From: Pseudomonas sp. gcc21
GTDB taxonomy: Bacteria > Pseudomonadota > Gammaproteobacteria > Pseudomonadales > Pseudomonadaceae
Direction: 5' to 3'
Length of the DNA: 64,000 bases
Assembly (NCBI RefSeq): GCF_012844345.1
Contig: NZ_CP051625.1
Coordinates: forward strand, 2,914,001-2,978,000
The position numbers and the translations under genes are program-made. How positions within the stretch are numbered: position 1 is the first letter of the stretch; every line of letters starts with the position of its first letter. The notes beneath the pieces were generated by a model. That model made no database searches, was not told the origin of the DNA, and saw nothing but the letters and a program-made list of their open reading frames with translations. Positions 1 to 10,789 of the stretch are shown one piece after another.

Positions 1-356
1 AGCGGGTAGTAAGTGCCGCCTTTCACCGTCGCATCGTTGGCGACGATCAGGCACTCGACGCCTTCGACACGGCCGATGCCGGCAATCAGCCCGGCGGCAG
101 GCACGGCTTCATCGTAGACATCATGCGCGGCCAACTGGCCTATTTCGAGAAAGGGCGAGCCGGGATCGAGCAGGGTATCGATACGCTGACGCGGCAGCAG
201 CTTGCCGCGGGACAGATGCCGCTCCTGCGCCTTGGCACCGCCGCCTTCGGCAATGCGCGCCAGCAATAGATGGAGTTCCTCGACCAATGCACGCATGGCG
301 CTGGCGTTCTCGATGAATTCGCTGGATTGCGGGTTGATGTGGGTGTTGAGAATCAT
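1..356 (-). CDS. liuB: Methylcrotonoyl-CoA carboxylase, carboxyltransferase (beta) subunit, N-terminal part
   Basis: Only the first 118 codons are in the window; the gene runs off the left edge. The translation starts [14 protein letters not shown] and continues through [20 protein letters not shown] and then [20 protein letters not shown], which is the N-terminal pattern of the biotin-dependent acyl-CoA carboxyltransferase (crotonase-fold) family. The protein would carboxylate 3-methylcrotonyl-CoA together with a biotin-carrying alpha subunit in leucine degradation. The neighbouring isovaleryl-CoA dehydrogenase gene, same strand and upstream, supports the liu assignment over a propionyl- or geranyl-CoA carboxylase. 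Family is clear; exact substrate is inferred from context. Confidence 0.85.
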   Translation of the reverse strand, partial: MILNTHINPQSSEFIENASAMRALVEELHLLLARIAEGGGAKAQERHLSRGKLLPRQRIDTLLDPGSPFLEIGQLAAHDVYDEAVPAAGLIAGIGRVEGVECLIVANDATVKGGTYYP

Positions 357-378
357 GAGATGCTGGCTCGCAAGGCTA

Positions 379-408
379 CCTGGGGGTGTAGCGCGCCTGC
401 GCTACGCC
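379..408 (+). repeat. REP-like hairpin repeat, copy 1
   Basis: A 30-base unit with head CCTGGGGGT followed by a perfect stem-loop, GTAGCGC (388-394), loop GCCT, GCGCTAC (399-405). An identical copy lies exactly 180 bases downstream at 559-588. The GTAG-type hairpin with a short conserved head resembles Pseudomonas repetitive extragenic palindromes. It lies in the non-coding gap between liuA and liuB. Confidence 0.65.
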
Positions 409-499
409 GATGATTTTTGCCGCAGCGAGACCCCCCATTTAGACGGACCACTTTATTAAACCCGCGTCCCATAGCGAATTTAGTGCTGACTGCAAGCTG

Positions 500-529
500 T
501 CGTCGAGCCGGCGCTCGACAACCCCAGGA
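500..529 (-). repeat. REP-like hairpin repeat, copy 2, inverted and diverged
   Basis: Opposite orientation to copies 1 and 3. The head reads CCTGGGGTT on the minus strand, and the hairpin is GTCGAGC (502-508), loop CGGC, GCTCGAC (513-519). Stem bases differ from the other two copies, but both arms changed together, so the 7-bp pairing is intact. With its neighbours it forms a head-to-head and tail-to-tail arrangement like a BIME. Confidence 0.55.
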
Positions 530-558
530 CGGCAGCCCCGATTGCGCGGATTCACTTC

Positions 559-588
559 CCTGGGGGTGTAGCGCGCCTGCGCTACGCC
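559..588 (+). repeat. REP-like hairpin repeat, copy 3
   Basis: Identical over 30 bases to the copy at 379-408, with stem arms at 568-574 and 579-585. It lies about 55 bases past the 3' end of liuA, where REP hairpins often sit and can act as transcript ends or RNA stabilisers. Confidence 0.65.
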
Positions 589-644
589 AAGGTCTTACTC
601 CCACGCAGTACTCGACGAGCCCGGAAAATGTCGGGTGCGATAGC

Positions 645-1814
645 TCAGCGCGTCTCATTAAACAGCTCCCGCCCAATCAGCATGCGCCGTATCTCGCTGG
701 TGCCCGCGCCGATTTCGTAAAGCTTTGCGTCGCGCAGCAGGCGGCCGGTGGGGTAGTCATTGATATATCCGTTGCCGCCGAGAATCTGGATCGCATCGAG
801 GGCCATCTGCGTGGCGCGCTCGGCGGTGTAAAGGATTACCCCCGCGGCGTCTTTGCGCGTGGTTTCGCCGCGATCACAGGCCTGAGCCACGGCGTACAGA
901 TAGGCACGGCTGGCGTTGAGCTGGGTATACATGTCGGCGACCTTGCCCTGGATCAGCTGAAACTCACCGATGGCCTGGCCGAACTGCTGGCGCTCATGAA
1001 TATAGGGCAGCACGGCATCCAGACAGGCCTGCATGATGCCCAGCGGGCCACCAGACAGCACCACGCGCTCGTAGTCCAGGCCACTCATCAATACGCGCGC
1101 GCCACCGTTGAGTTCACCGAGCAGGTTTTCCTCAGGCACTTCAACGTCGTCGAAAAACAGCTGACAGGTGTTGGAGCCGCGCATCCCCAGTTTGTCGAAC
1201 TTGTCGCCCCGGCTGAAGCCGAGCCAGTCGCGCTCGACAATGAATGCACTGATGCTGCGCGAGCCGCCTTCGGGCTCGGTTTTGGCGTAGATGACATAGA
1301 CGTGGGCGTCCGGACCGTTGGTAATCCAGGTCTTGCTGCCATTCAGGACATACCGGTCGCCACGGCGATCGGCGCGGAGCGACATGCTCATCACATCCGA
1401 ACCGGCGTTGGGTTCGCTCATGGCCAGCGCACCCACGTGCTCGCCGCTGATCAGCTTGGGCAGATAGCGCGCCTTCTGCTCGGCGGTGCCGTTGCGGTGG
1501 ATCTGGTTGACGCAGAGATTGGAGTGCGCGCCGTAGGACAGGGCGACCGAGGCAGAGCCACGGCTGATCTCCTCCATGGCGATGATGTGGGCGAGGTAAC
1601 CCAGGCCAGCGCCGCCGTATTGCTCCTCAACCGTGATGCCGAGCAGACCCAGATCGCCGAAACGACGCCACATCCCGGCGGGAAATTGGTTGTCACGATC
1701 AATGGCAGCGGCGTGCGGGGCCAATTCTGCCGCGACGAAGGATTGAACCTGGTCGCGCAACATGTCCAGCGTCTCGCCCAGGGCAAAACCAAGGCTTGGG
1801 TAATTCATGGTCAC
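645..1814 (-). CDS. liuA: Isovaleryl-CoA dehydrogenase
   Basis: A 389-residue acyl-CoA dehydrogenase, full length for the family. FAD enzyme oxidising isovaleryl-CoA to 3-methylcrotonyl-CoA in leucine breakdown, passing electrons to ETF. Visible signatures are [11 protein letters not shown] in the middle domain and [24 protein letters not shown] carries the helix-G glutamate that serves as catalytic base in isovaleryl-CoA dehydrogenases. [11 protein letters not shown] near the C terminus has glycine-alanine-glycine where other ACADs keep glutamate, again typical of IVD. The carboxyltransferase of the next step (liuB) follows about 290 bases downstream on the same strand. No MerR-type liuR is visible next to it. 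Confidence 0.92.
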   Translation of the reverse strand: MTMNYPSLGFALGETLDMLRDQVQSFVAAELAPHAAAIDRDNQFPAGMWRRFGDLGLLGITVEEQYGGAGLGYLAHIIAMEEISRGSASVALSYGAHSNLCVNQIHRNGTAEQKARYLPKLISGEHVGALAMSEPNAGSDVMSMSLRADRRGDRYVLNGSKTWITNGPDAHVYVIYAKTEPEGGSRSISAFIVERDWLGFSRGDKFDKLGMRGSNTCQLFFDDVEVPEENLLGELNGGARVLMSGLDYERVVLSGGPLGIMQACLDAVLPYIHERQQFGQAIGEFQLIQGKVADMYTQLNASRAYLYAVAQACDRGETTRKDAAGVILYTAERATQMALDAIQILGGNGYINDYPTGRLLRDAKLYEIGAGTSEIRRMLIGRELFNETR

Positions 1815-1989
1815 CTGCCTGCTTTATTATTATCGGGAGCGAGTACCTTCAAGACGCCTTTGAACGCCTGGCTCGCAAGCTGATCAATGGCACCTTGTGC
1901 TCAAGTCAGCTCTTACAGATTAGGTAAAACCGATGCGCGCCGCCAGAGGCTAACGCGGCGGCACCGAAAAACGCCCCGCGCGCCTTACG

Positions 1990-3003
1990 TCAGGCGAAGC
2001 CCTCAAGCACGATCTTGCCGCGCGATTGATGGCTTTCGAGCAGCTGATGGGCTTTGATCAGGTTGGTCGCATTGATGACGCCAAAATGCTCGGCCAGTGT
2101 AGTGCGCAGCGTGTTCTTGTCCGTCAGGGCGGCGATCCGGTCGAGCAACAACCCCTGCGCATGCATATCCGGTGTTTGATGCAGACTGCGGGTGAACATG
2201 AACTCCCAGTGCAGGGAAATGCTTTTGGGCTTGAGCTTGCGGATATCCAGGGTTTCGAAATCATCGATCAGGGCGAGCTTGCCCTGCGGCGCCAGACACT
2301 CAACGTATTGATCGAAGTGCTCGGCAGTGTGTGTCAGCGATGCCACCATCGTCACTGGTCCAAGACCCTGGGCTTCCAGCTGGGGCAGGAACGGCTGGCT
2401 GTGATCAATCACGTATTTCGCGCCAAGTGTTTTTACCCATTCAACGCTTTCAGGGCGGGCGGCGGTCGCGATCACTTTCAGCCGCGTCAACCGGCACGCC
2501 AGCTGTACCAGAATCGAACCCACCCCACCCGCAGCGCCGACGATCAGCAGACTCTGCCCGGCGCCACCACCTTCCGGCACACCGAGGCGGTCGAACAGCA
2601 ACTCCCACGCCGTTATAGCCGTAAGTGGCAGAGCAGCGGCCTCGGCATCGCTCAGGCTCTCCGGCGCATGCCCGACGATGCGCTCGTCGACCAGTTGGTA
2701 TTCCGCGTTGCTGCCGGGCCGATTGACCGCTCCGGCGTAAAACACCCGGTCACCTACCGCGAAGCCACTGACTTCCTCTCCAATGCCTTCGACAATACCT
2801 ACCGCATCCCAACCGAGCACTTCGGCAATATCCGAAGCAGGCTCGCGCGTTCTGCGGATCTTGGTATCGACCGGATTGACTGAAATGGCGTTGATTTTGA
2901 CTAATAGGTCACGCGGACCAGGGGAGGGAATCGGCAAATGGATGTCGATGAGCGCGTCTGAACGATTGATGTCGCCAGCCTGATGATATCCAACTGCTTT
3001 CAT
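1990..3003 (-). CDS. Zinc-type alcohol dehydrogenase-like / quinone oxidoreductase family protein (MDR superfamily)
   Basis: 337 residues. The N-terminal GroES-like domain (PSPGPRDLLVKINAISVNPVDTK) is followed by a Rossmann domain with the AAGGVGS cofactor loop, so it is an NADPH-dependent medium-chain reductase. Catalytic zinc ligands are not obvious, which fits the quinone-oxidoreductase or enoyl-reductase-like branch rather than true alcohol dehydrogenases. I chose the ATG at 3003 (MKAVGYHQAG) because the family starts there and a GAGG lies about 10 bases upstream; the frame is open 14 codons further. The substrate is unknown. Pseudomonads often carry a qor between tsaC and hemF, and that slot is empty here. 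Confidence 0.8.
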   Translation of the reverse strand: MKAVGYHQAGDINRSDALIDIHLPIPSPGPRDLLVKINAISVNPVDTKIRRTREPASDIAEVLGWDAVGIVEGIGEEVSGFAVGDRVFYAGAVNRPGSNAEYQLVDERIVGHAPESLSDAEAAALPLTAITAWELLFDRLGVPEGGGAGQSLLIVGAAGGVGSILVQLACRLTRLKVIATAARPESVEWVKTLGAKYVIDHSQPFLPQLEAQGLGPVTMVASLTHTAEHFDQYVECLAPQGKLALIDDFETLDIRKLKPKSISLHWEFMFTRSLHQTPDMHAQGLLLDRIAALTDKNTLRTTLAEHFGVINATNLIKAHQLLESHQSRGKIVLEGFA

Positions 3004-3099
3004 GGTGAGGCCTCGGTTACTGTTATTTTGGACGTAGAATACCATGCTAGACGCTTCGCATGGGGTTTTGACGGGCCATCAGCTCCGGCTTCAGATCAC

Positions 3100-4161
3100 T
3101 CAGGACTCGCCAGCCAGCTGAATGAGACGCTGGGTTCTGTCCGGCTCCGCCAGATGTCCGAGACGTTCTACCGCCGCGTAAAAGGCTGACCAATCTTCCC
3201 CGACCTGCTGGAACAGCCGCTCGAAGGCAGGAACCCACTGGTCATACAAACCAAAGGGTAGCAATGCGGCGTTGTTCAGCGAATCCCCGAACCATTGATC
3301 GAAGCCGGCGTAGCCATTCCATTGCTCGTCACGCAGCCTTTGATAATCAGCGCGCAGTTGAGCGAAACGCTCTGCCTTGGCGATACGTTTTTCTGCCTCG
3401 CTCAGGTCGCTGGCATACAGGGTTGCCAGTTCGCCCCGCGTCGCCAGAACCACTTCGATGAGTTGCTGTTGGCGCCGATCCAGCGCCATGTCTGGCGGTG
3501 ACAAGCCTCGGGACGCTCGCCACTGGCGCAGCCCTTGCTGGCCCAAGAAATTGGCGAAGGACTCGTTGAATGCCGTGTCGTCCTTGATATAGAAGCGCTG
3601 ATGGGCCAGCTCATGGAATATGAGTTTCGCGACGTAGTCGTCGTCCCAGTGCATCATGGAACTGAGCACCGGGTCGTCATACCAGCCCAGCGTAGAGTAG
3701 GCCGGCACACCGCCAACAAACACATCCATGCCCTGATCGCGCCAGACTGCTGCTTCCTGATGTGCGCGTGCTTCCTCGAAATAGCCTTTGTAAGCAACAC
3801 AGCCGGCTATCAGATAGCAATGCTCCATGGGGTCCAGCGAAAATTCTGGCGTGACGAATACATTCCACACCACATAGGTGCGAGGCAGAGCGGTATAACG
3901 GGTATAGCTGGGGTTATCCGGCAAGGCGAGGGCGTTGCTGGCGAAACGCCGTGCCTCCAAGGCGGTCGCCAGCCTCGACTGCAGATGCGGGTCAGCTGCC
4001 GGGTCTTCGAGAATGGCGCGTATCGGCACGCTGTCACGAATCACGGCGCGCTGGCCTTGCCATGCCTGATGCGCGTATTCCACGGTGCTGCAGCCAGCAA
4101 ACAGGCCAGCCAGTGCCAACAGTAAGCACGATCGAAGGGTTCTGGCTGCACGAGCCCGCAT
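3100..4161 (-). CDS. Predicted lipoprotein aminopeptidase (putative zinc aminopeptidase family)
   Basis: 353 residues. The N terminus has a basic stretch, a hydrophobic core and a lipobox-like LAGLFAGC, so it is probably an outer- or inner-membrane lipoprotein. A gluzincin-type motif, FHELAHQRFY (HExxH), followed about 15 residues later by FNESFANFLG, would supply the metal ligands and catalytic glutamate. This pattern matches a proteobacterial family of predicted aminopeptidases; the activity is inferred. ATG at 4161 is preceded by GGAG at good spacing and starts two bases after the trpI stop, so translation is probably coupled to trpI. Confidence 0.8.
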   Translation of the reverse strand: MRARAARTLRSCLLLALAGLFAGCSTVEYAHQAWQGQRAVIRDSVPIRAILEDPAADPHLQSRLATALEARRFASNALALPDNPSYTRYTALPRTYVVWNVFVTPEFSLDPMEHCYLIAGCVAYKGYFEEARAHQEAAVWRDQGMDVFVGGVPAYSTLGWYDDPVLSSMMHWDDDYVAKLIFHELAHQRFYIKDDTAFNESFANFLGQQGLRQWRASRGLSPPDMALDRRQQQLIEVVLATRGELATLYASDLSEAEKRIAKAERFAQLRADYQRLRDEQWNGYAGFDQWFGDSLNNAALLPFGLYDQWVPAFERLFQQVGEDWSAFYAAVERLGHLAEPDRTQRLIQLAGES

Positions 4162-4163
4162 AT

Positions 4164-5084
4164 TCACTCCACTGATCCGGCCCTGGCGGGGCTGTTGGTT
4201 GAACCAAGATTGCCTTTCAGCCACCCGGCGAGTGCTTCAGCCTGCCGTTGCGGCTGGCGCGCGGGCACCCAAAGTGCCAGCTGGTTAGCCGTTTCGACAA
4301 ATCCCCAGGGGGCCATCAATCTACCGGAGGCGACGTCATCGGCGACCAGCAACTCCGGTGCGATAGCCACGCCGAGCCCTGCGAGTGCTGCCTCCAGCAG
4401 GTAGTACAGATGCTCGAAACCCTGCCCGCTGTTCAACGAATCCGCATCAAGCCCAGCCGCGTGCGCCCAGTCACTCCAGGCCTGCGGGCGAGACAGCGTA
4501 TGCAACAGTGGCTCACCGGCCAGTACCGCAGTGGACTTGCCGTGCAACGCCGCGGCACCTGCATAACCGGGGCTGAATACAGGCCCGATGCGCTCATTCG
4601 TCAGAGGATACACGTGCATATCCCCAGGCCAGGGTGGCGCTGCGAACAGCAGCGTTGCGCTGACCCCGGAGCGCCGCGGATCCAGCTCGCCCTCACTGGC
4701 CGACAGATGCAGATTCAGCTCCGGCAGCTCCGCATTCAACCGGTCAAGCCGGGGGATAAACCAGCGCGCCAGTAGACTGCCAGGGCAAGCCAGCAAGAAC
4801 GGAGCGCCTGCCCGAAGCCCGGCTATTTCCGCACAGGTGGTACGCAGCAGATCGAAGGCATCGCGACTGCTGTCACGCAGGCGTCTGCCGGCCGAGGTTA
4901 GTCTCACGCCGCGGCCGGACTTTTCGAACAGCGCAACCCCGAGCTCCTCCTCAAGCGTGCGTATCTGCCGACTTACAGCGCCGTGTGTGACGTTCAGCTG
5001 CTCAGCGGCCTGGCTCACGCTTTCAAGGCGAGCAGCCGCTTCGAAGGCTTTAAGCGCATTGAGCGAGGGCAATCTTCCGGTCAT
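4164..5084 (-). CDS. trpI: LysR-type regulator of tryptophan synthase, TrpI
   Basis: 306 residues from ATG 5084. The N-terminal winged helix-turn-helix reads [20 protein letters not shown] then [20 protein letters not shown], which closely follows Pseudomonas TrpI and the GcvA subgroup. A LysR effector-binding domain follows. It is divergent from trpBA across a 118-base gap, the arrangement in which TrpI activates trpBA in response to indoleglycerol phosphate. A GTG seven codons upstream (5105) is also possible, but family alignment favours the ATG. The operator should lie in 5085-5202, although I could not find a clean consensus. Confidence 0.92.
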   Translation of the reverse strand: MTGRLPSLNALKAFEAAARLESVSQAAEQLNVTHGAVSRQIRTLEEELGVALFEKSGRGVRLTSAGRRLRDSSRDAFDLLRTTCAEIAGLRAGAPFLLACPGSLLARWFIPRLDRLNAELPELNLHLSASEGELDPRRSGVSATLLFAAPPWPGDMHVYPLTNERIGPVFSPGYAGAAALHGKSTAVLAGEPLLHTLSRPQAWSDWAHAAGLDADSLNSGQGFEHLYYLLEAALAGLGVAIAPELLVADDVASGRLMAPWGFVETANQLALWVPARQPQRQAEALAGWLKGNLGSTNSPARAGSVE

Positions 5085-5202
5085 GGATAGGTCACTTTTT
5101 CTCACAGGTCGCAGCGATCTTATCGATTTTTACTCCTCCTTGTCTGCTTTAGCATTCACTGCATGATTTTCAGCTGCAACCCACCCAGTAGAGGAACCGA
5201 CC

Positions 5203-6417
5203 ATGCAGACAGCTACAACGCGTTTCAGCCAGGGTGCCGACGCCCAGGGGCAGTTCGGAATCTTCGGCGGTCGCTTCGTTGCAGAGTCGCTGATGCCGCT
5301 GATTCTACAATTGGAACAGGCATTCAACACGGCCATGGCCGAACCAGACTTTCTGGCTGAACTGGATCGTTTCCAGGCCGAGTTCGTGGGGCGGCCAAGC
5401 CCGCTGTATTTCGCCGAGCGGTTAACGGCGCTCCATGGTGGAGCAAAGATCTACTTCAAACGTGAGGAGCTCAATCACACCGGCGCCCACAAGATCAACA
5501 ACTGCATCGGGCAGATTCTGCTGGCGCGGCGCATGGGCAAGATGCGCATCATCGCCGAAACCGGCGCGGGCATGCACGGCGTGGCAACTGCCACAGTAGC
5601 GGCGCGCTTTGGCCTGCAATGCGTGGTGTACATGGGCGCTACCGACATCGAGCGCCAGCGCGACAACGTAGCGCGCATGCGTTTGCTGGGCGCTGAAATC
5701 ATCGCGGTCAGGTCCGGAACCGGCACCCTGAAAGATGCCATGAACGAGGCGTTGCGCGACTGGGTGACCAATATCGACAACACCTTCTATCTGATCGGGA
5801 CCGTAGCCGGGCCGCACCCTTACCCGACCATGGTTCGTGAGTTTCAGGCCGTGATTGGCCGCGAAACGCGCCAGCAGATGCTCGAGCGCGAGGGGCGTCT
5901 GCCGGACAGCCTGGTGGCCTGCATCGGTGGCGGCTCCAACGCCATGGGTTTGTTTCATGCCTTTCTGGACGATGCCGGGGTGCGCATGATCGGTGTCGAA
6001 GCAGCCGGTGAAGGGCTCAAGAGTGGCAAGCACGCCGCCAGCCTCAAGGGCGGCTTTCCCGGCGTATTACACGGCAACCGCACCTATCTGCTGCAGGATG
6101 TCGATGGTCAGATCACCGATGCGCATTCCATCTCCGCCGGCCTCGACTATCCAGGCATCGGGCCCGAGCATGCCTGGTTGCACGAGCAGGGACGGGTGGA
6201 ATACACCGCTATCGATGATAAGCAGGCGCTGGAGGCCTTTCACACCTGCTGTCGACAGGAAGGCATCATCCCCGCGCTGGAAACCGCCCATGCGCTGGCC
6301 GAAGTCTCCCGGCTCGCGCCGCAGCTGCCTGCCGATCACCTGATGGTGGTCTGCCTGTCCGGACGTGGCGACAAGGATATGCCCACTGTGCTGCGTCTGA
6401 TGGAGGAGCAAGCATGA
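5203..6417 (+). CDS. trpB: Tryptophan synthase beta chain
   Basis: 404 residues, standard length. PLP enzyme condensing indole with L-serine to give tryptophan, working with TrpA in an alpha2beta2 complex. The PLP lysine motif [13 protein letters not shown] is intact, as are [12 protein letters not shown] near the N terminus and the phosphate-binding [10 protein letters not shown]. The ATG is preceded by AGAGGA. It overlaps trpA by four bases (ATGA), so the two chains are coupled, and it is divergent from trpI. Confidence 0.98.
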   Translation: MQTATTRFSQGADAQGQFGIFGGRFVAESLMPLILQLEQAFNTAMAEPDFLAELDRFQAEFVGRPSPLYFAERLTALHGGAKIYFKREELNHTGAHKINNCIGQILLARRMGKMRIIAETGAGMHGVATATVAARFGLQCVVYMGATDIERQRDNVARMRLLGAEIIAVRSGTGTLKDAMNEALRDWVTNIDNTFYLIGTVAGPHPYPTMVREFQAVIGRETRQQMLEREGRLPDSLVACIGGGSNAMGLFHAFLDDAGVRMIGVEAAGEGLKSGKHAASLKGGFPGVLHGNRTYLLQDVDGQITDAHSISAGLDYPGIGPEHAWLHEQGRVEYTAIDDKQALEAFHTCCRQEGIIPALETAHALAEVSRLAPQLPADHLMVVCLSGRGDKDMPTVLRLMEEQA

Positions 6418-7226
6418 GCTCACGTCTTCAAGCCCGCTTTCAACAACTGTCTGCAAACAATCGCGCCGCGCTGGTTACCTATGTCTGTGCCGGCGATCCC
6501 GATTACGAATCTGGCCTGGCGCTGCTGCGACAATTGCCCGGCGCGGGCGCAGATATCATTGAGCTGGGCATGCCGTTCAGCGATCCCATGGCAGATGGGC
6601 CCACCATTCAGGCCGCTGCGCTGCGTGCCCTGCGCGCTGGCCAGACCCAGCGTAAAACACTGGAGATGGTGCGGCAGTTTCGCGAGCACGATAAGACCAC
6701 ACCGCTGGTCTTGATGGGGTATTACAACCCGATACACCGTTACGGTGCAGCGGAGTTCATGCGTGATGCCAGCGAGGCCGGCGTCGATGGACTGTTAGTC
6801 GTAGATGTACCCGCCGAGCACGACGCTGAGCTGGGCCCACTGGCACGGCAACATGGCATCGATATGATCCGCATGGCAACGCCAACCACCGATGAACAGC
6901 GTTTGCCCAGGGTACTGGCCCAGGCCAGCGGCTTTCTCTACTACGTTTCGCTTAACGGCGTAACGGGGGTAGGTCAGGCGGATGGGGCGCGAGTACGCGA
7001 TGCAATCGGCGCCATCAGACAGCAGTCCGCGATACCGCTATGTGTGGGATTCGGCGTGCGTACTCCGCAACAGGCCGCCAGCTTCGCCCGCGACGCCGAG
7101 GGAGTAGTAGTGGGCTCGGCCCTGGTGGAGTGTATCGAACGCGCTGAAACAGGCGAAAAAGCCGTCGCGGCGGTGCTGAAACTGACCGGGCAACTGGCCG
7201 CCGCGGTGCGTTCGGCGCGGCAGTGA
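6414..7226 (+). CDS. trpA: Tryptophan synthase alpha chain
   Basis: 270 residues. TIM-barrel enzyme that splits indole-3-glycerol phosphate into indole and glyceraldehyde 3-phosphate. The catalytic glutamate and aspartate motifs are present in [14 protein letters not shown] and in [13 protein letters not shown]. The phosphate-binding region [12 protein letters not shown] and [12 protein letters not shown] are also normal. The start overlaps the trpB stop by four bases. Confidence 0.98.
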   Translation: MSSRLQARFQQLSANNRAALVTYVCAGDPDYESGLALLRQLPGAGADIIELGMPFSDPMADGPTIQAAALRALRAGQTQRKTLEMVRQFREHDKTTPLVLMGYYNPIHRYGAAEFMRDASEAGVDGLLVVDVPAEHDAELGPLARQHGIDMIRMATPTTDEQRLPRVLAQASGFLYYVSLNGVTGVGQADGARVRDAIGAIRQQSAIPLCVGFGVRTPQQAASFARDAEGVVVGSALVECIERAETGEKAVAAVLKLTGQLAAAVRSARQ

Positions 7227-7248
7227 TGCTGCGCCGCCTAGCGCAGCA
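7227..7248. terminator. Hairpin between convergent trpA and aroE
   Basis: A perfect 8-bp stem, TGCTGCGC (7227-7234) and GCGCAGCA (7241-7248), with a 6-base loop, starts immediately after the trpA stop. There is no long T tract on either side, so efficient intrinsic termination is uncertain. Confidence 0.45.
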
Positions 7249-7263
7249 GTTCTCTGCTAATCC

Positions 7264-9011
<1,748 letters not shown>

Positions 9012-9569
9012 TCAGGCAGGGCGAATGATGGCGTCGGTTCTCAGGTCCCTGATGATACTCGGATTGCGTTGGCCCCCCAACGGGCCGGGCACAACGTCAT
9101 CCAGTGCGCCATGAAAGTACTGCTCTATGCGCAGACGCGAGCGCGCCGGCGGTCGACCCGATGGGTTGGCGGAGGTGGATACCAGGGGTCCGGTCACGGC
9201 GCACAGCTGTTGCACGGTCGGGTGATTGCTGACCCGCAAGGCGACCGTTTCGTGCTGCCCGGTTATCCACGGCGGCAACCGGTCCTCATGCGGTACCAGC
9301 CAGGTATTGGCGCCTGGCCAGGACAGACGCAGCTTGGCCAACTGGCTATCGGGCAGGTCCCAAAGCAGGAAATCGAACTCCTCGATCGCGCCTGCTATGA
9401 GAATAAGGCCTTTTTCCACCGGCCGTTGCTTGAGTTCAAGCAGGCGTTCGACGGCATCGGCCTTCCATGGATTACAGCCCAATCCCCATACCGCTTCGGT
9501 CGGATAGGCGATGACTCCGCCCGCATGCAGAACTCTGTCTACCTGCCTGATTCGCCAGTTTGCCAACAT
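9012..9569 (-). CDS. tsaC: Threonylcarbamoyl-AMP synthase (YrdC/Sua5 family)
   Basis: 185 residues. Makes threonylcarbamoyl-AMP from threonine, bicarbonate and ATP for the t6A modification of tRNAs reading ANN codons. The sequence has [27 protein letters not shown] [16 protein letters not shown], and [14 protein letters not shown], all standard for the single-domain YrdC type. I chose ATG 9569 (MLANWRIRQ), which aligns with the family start and has AGGCAGGG just upstream, over an ATG four codons earlier with no ribosome site. Confidence 0.94.
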   Translation of the reverse strand: MLANWRIRQVDRVLHAGGVIAYPTEAVWGLGCNPWKADAVERLLELKQRPVEKGLILIAGAIEEFDFLLWDLPDSQLAKLRLSWPGANTWLVPHEDRLPPWITGQHETVALRVSNHPTVQQLCAVTGPLVSTSANPSGRPPARSRLRIEQYFHGALDDVVPGPLGGQRNPSIIRDLRTDAIIRPA

Positions 9570-9629
9570 GCCCTGCCTCATATGGATTGCAAGTAGGGAC
9601 AGTAGCCGAGCCAGACAAACGGCTCAAGA

Positions 9630-10739
9630 TCAGCGGCGAGAATAACCGTGCGGTGTCTGTTGCACGATGCCTTCCAATTCGAGTTCGAGCAGACCCTGGA
9701 GCACCTCATGCACCGGCAACCCGCTGTGCTGACTCAGCCAATCCGCGCTGACTGGTTCGTGACTCAACCATTTATCCAGCGGATGATCTGTTGGGCTCGC
9801 CCCGTCGCACGCAGCAGGTTCAGCCAGTGCGGCGGTAAGCGGTACACGCAATACGTCGAGTACATCCTGGACTGTCTCGACCAGCGTAGCACCGTCACGG
9901 AGCAAGCGGTGACAGCCGCGCGCCTGGGTATTATGAATCGAGCCGGGCATGGCAAAGACTTCGCGGTTCTGCTCGAGCGCCAGGCGTGCGGTGATCAACG
10001 ATCCGCTGTTCAGGCTGGCCTCGACTACCAGCGTGCCCAGGCTCAGGCCGCTGATGATTCGGTTACGCCTGGGGAACTGACTGGCATGCGGGCCCATCGC
10101 GGGCGCCAGCTCCGAAACAAGCGCACCGCCATTGGCCAGAATATCGTCGGCCAGCCTGCGGTGCCGCTTGGGATAACAGTTATCCAGCCCGGTGCCCCAG
10201 ACGGCGATCGTCTGGCCCGAAACATCAAGCGCGCCCTGATGACAGGCACCGTCGATACCTAGGGCCATGCCGCTGGTCACTACCAGTCCGCTCTCGGTAA
10301 AGCTGCGAGCGAAGGCCCTCGCCGTCGCAGCACCATGCGGCCCAGGATGTCGGGTGCCGACCATCGCCAGCTGCGGATCCGTCAACAGTGAGATATTGCC
10401 GCGCACAAACAGCACCGGCGGCGGGTCTGCGATCTCGCGCAGTAACGGCGGGTAACCCGGTGATTCAAGATGCAGAAGGTGACAATCGGGCGCGTCGAGC
10501 CAGTCCAGCGCGGCACCGATACGATCGAGTATTTCGCTATCGCCTTGTTGCAGTTTCTGAATGCTGGCTTGCAGCCCGGCGGTCACGCCCAGGCGTTGCA
10601 GCGTCATGAAATCCGCATCCAGTGCTTCAACCGCAGAAGGGAAATAACCGAGCAGGCGTTTGAGGGAACGAGGTCCGAGACCATCGAGCATGGACAGGGC
10701 GAGCCAGGCCTGTCGCGGATCGGACAGCTGAAGAGCCAT
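9630..10739 (-). CDS. dprA: DNA-processing protein DprA
   Basis: 369 residues. Binds incoming single-stranded DNA and loads RecA during natural transformation. The Rossmann-like core shows MVGTRHPGPHGAATARAFA, SGMALGIDGACHQGAL and VWGTGLDNCYPKRH, the ssDNA-binding signature. A SAM-like N-terminal region and a C-terminal winged-helix domain (DWLSQHSGLPVHEVLQGLLELELEGIV) are present, which is the long DprA form. It lies downstream of the LysM gene with a terminator hairpin in between, and 60 bases before tsaC. Confidence 0.96.
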   Translation of the reverse strand: MALQLSDPRQAWLALSMLDGLGPRSLKRLLGYFPSAVEALDADFMTLQRLGVTAGLQASIQKLQQGDSEILDRIGAALDWLDAPDCHLLHLESPGYPPLLREIADPPPVLFVRGNISLLTDPQLAMVGTRHPGPHGAATARAFARSFTESGLVVTSGMALGIDGACHQGALDVSGQTIAVWGTGLDNCYPKRHRRLADDILANGGALVSELAPAMGPHASQFPRRNRIISGLSLGTLVVEASLNSGSLITARLALEQNREVFAMPGSIHNTQARGCHRLLRDGATLVETVQDVLDVLRVPLTAALAEPAACDGASPTDHPLDKWLSHEPVSADWLSQHSGLPVHEVLQGLLELELEGIVQQTPHGYSRR

Positions 10740-10753
10740 GCATCATCCTTGAT

Positions 10754-10779
10754 GAAAAGCGGCGCCGATTGGCGCCGCT
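10754..10779 (-). terminator. Intrinsic terminator after the LysM gene (minus strand)
   Basis: On the minus strand the hairpin AGCGGCGCC, loop AATC, GGCGCCGCT is followed by TTTTC. It ends the transcript of the LysM gene 50 bases before dprA starts. Confidence 0.75.
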
Positions 10780-10789
10780 GAAGCAAAAC

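Noticed and set aside
417..1883. A 488-codon open frame on the plus strand
   Set aside because: It is the antisense of the clear isovaleryl-CoA dehydrogenase gene; high-GC codon bias opens such frames. The translation has no recognisable family.
5085..5202. TGTGAG/CTCACA TrpI operator in the trpI-trpB gap
   Set aside because: A single CTCACA occurs near 5101, but the matching inverted half at the right spacing is missing, so I do not annotate an operator.
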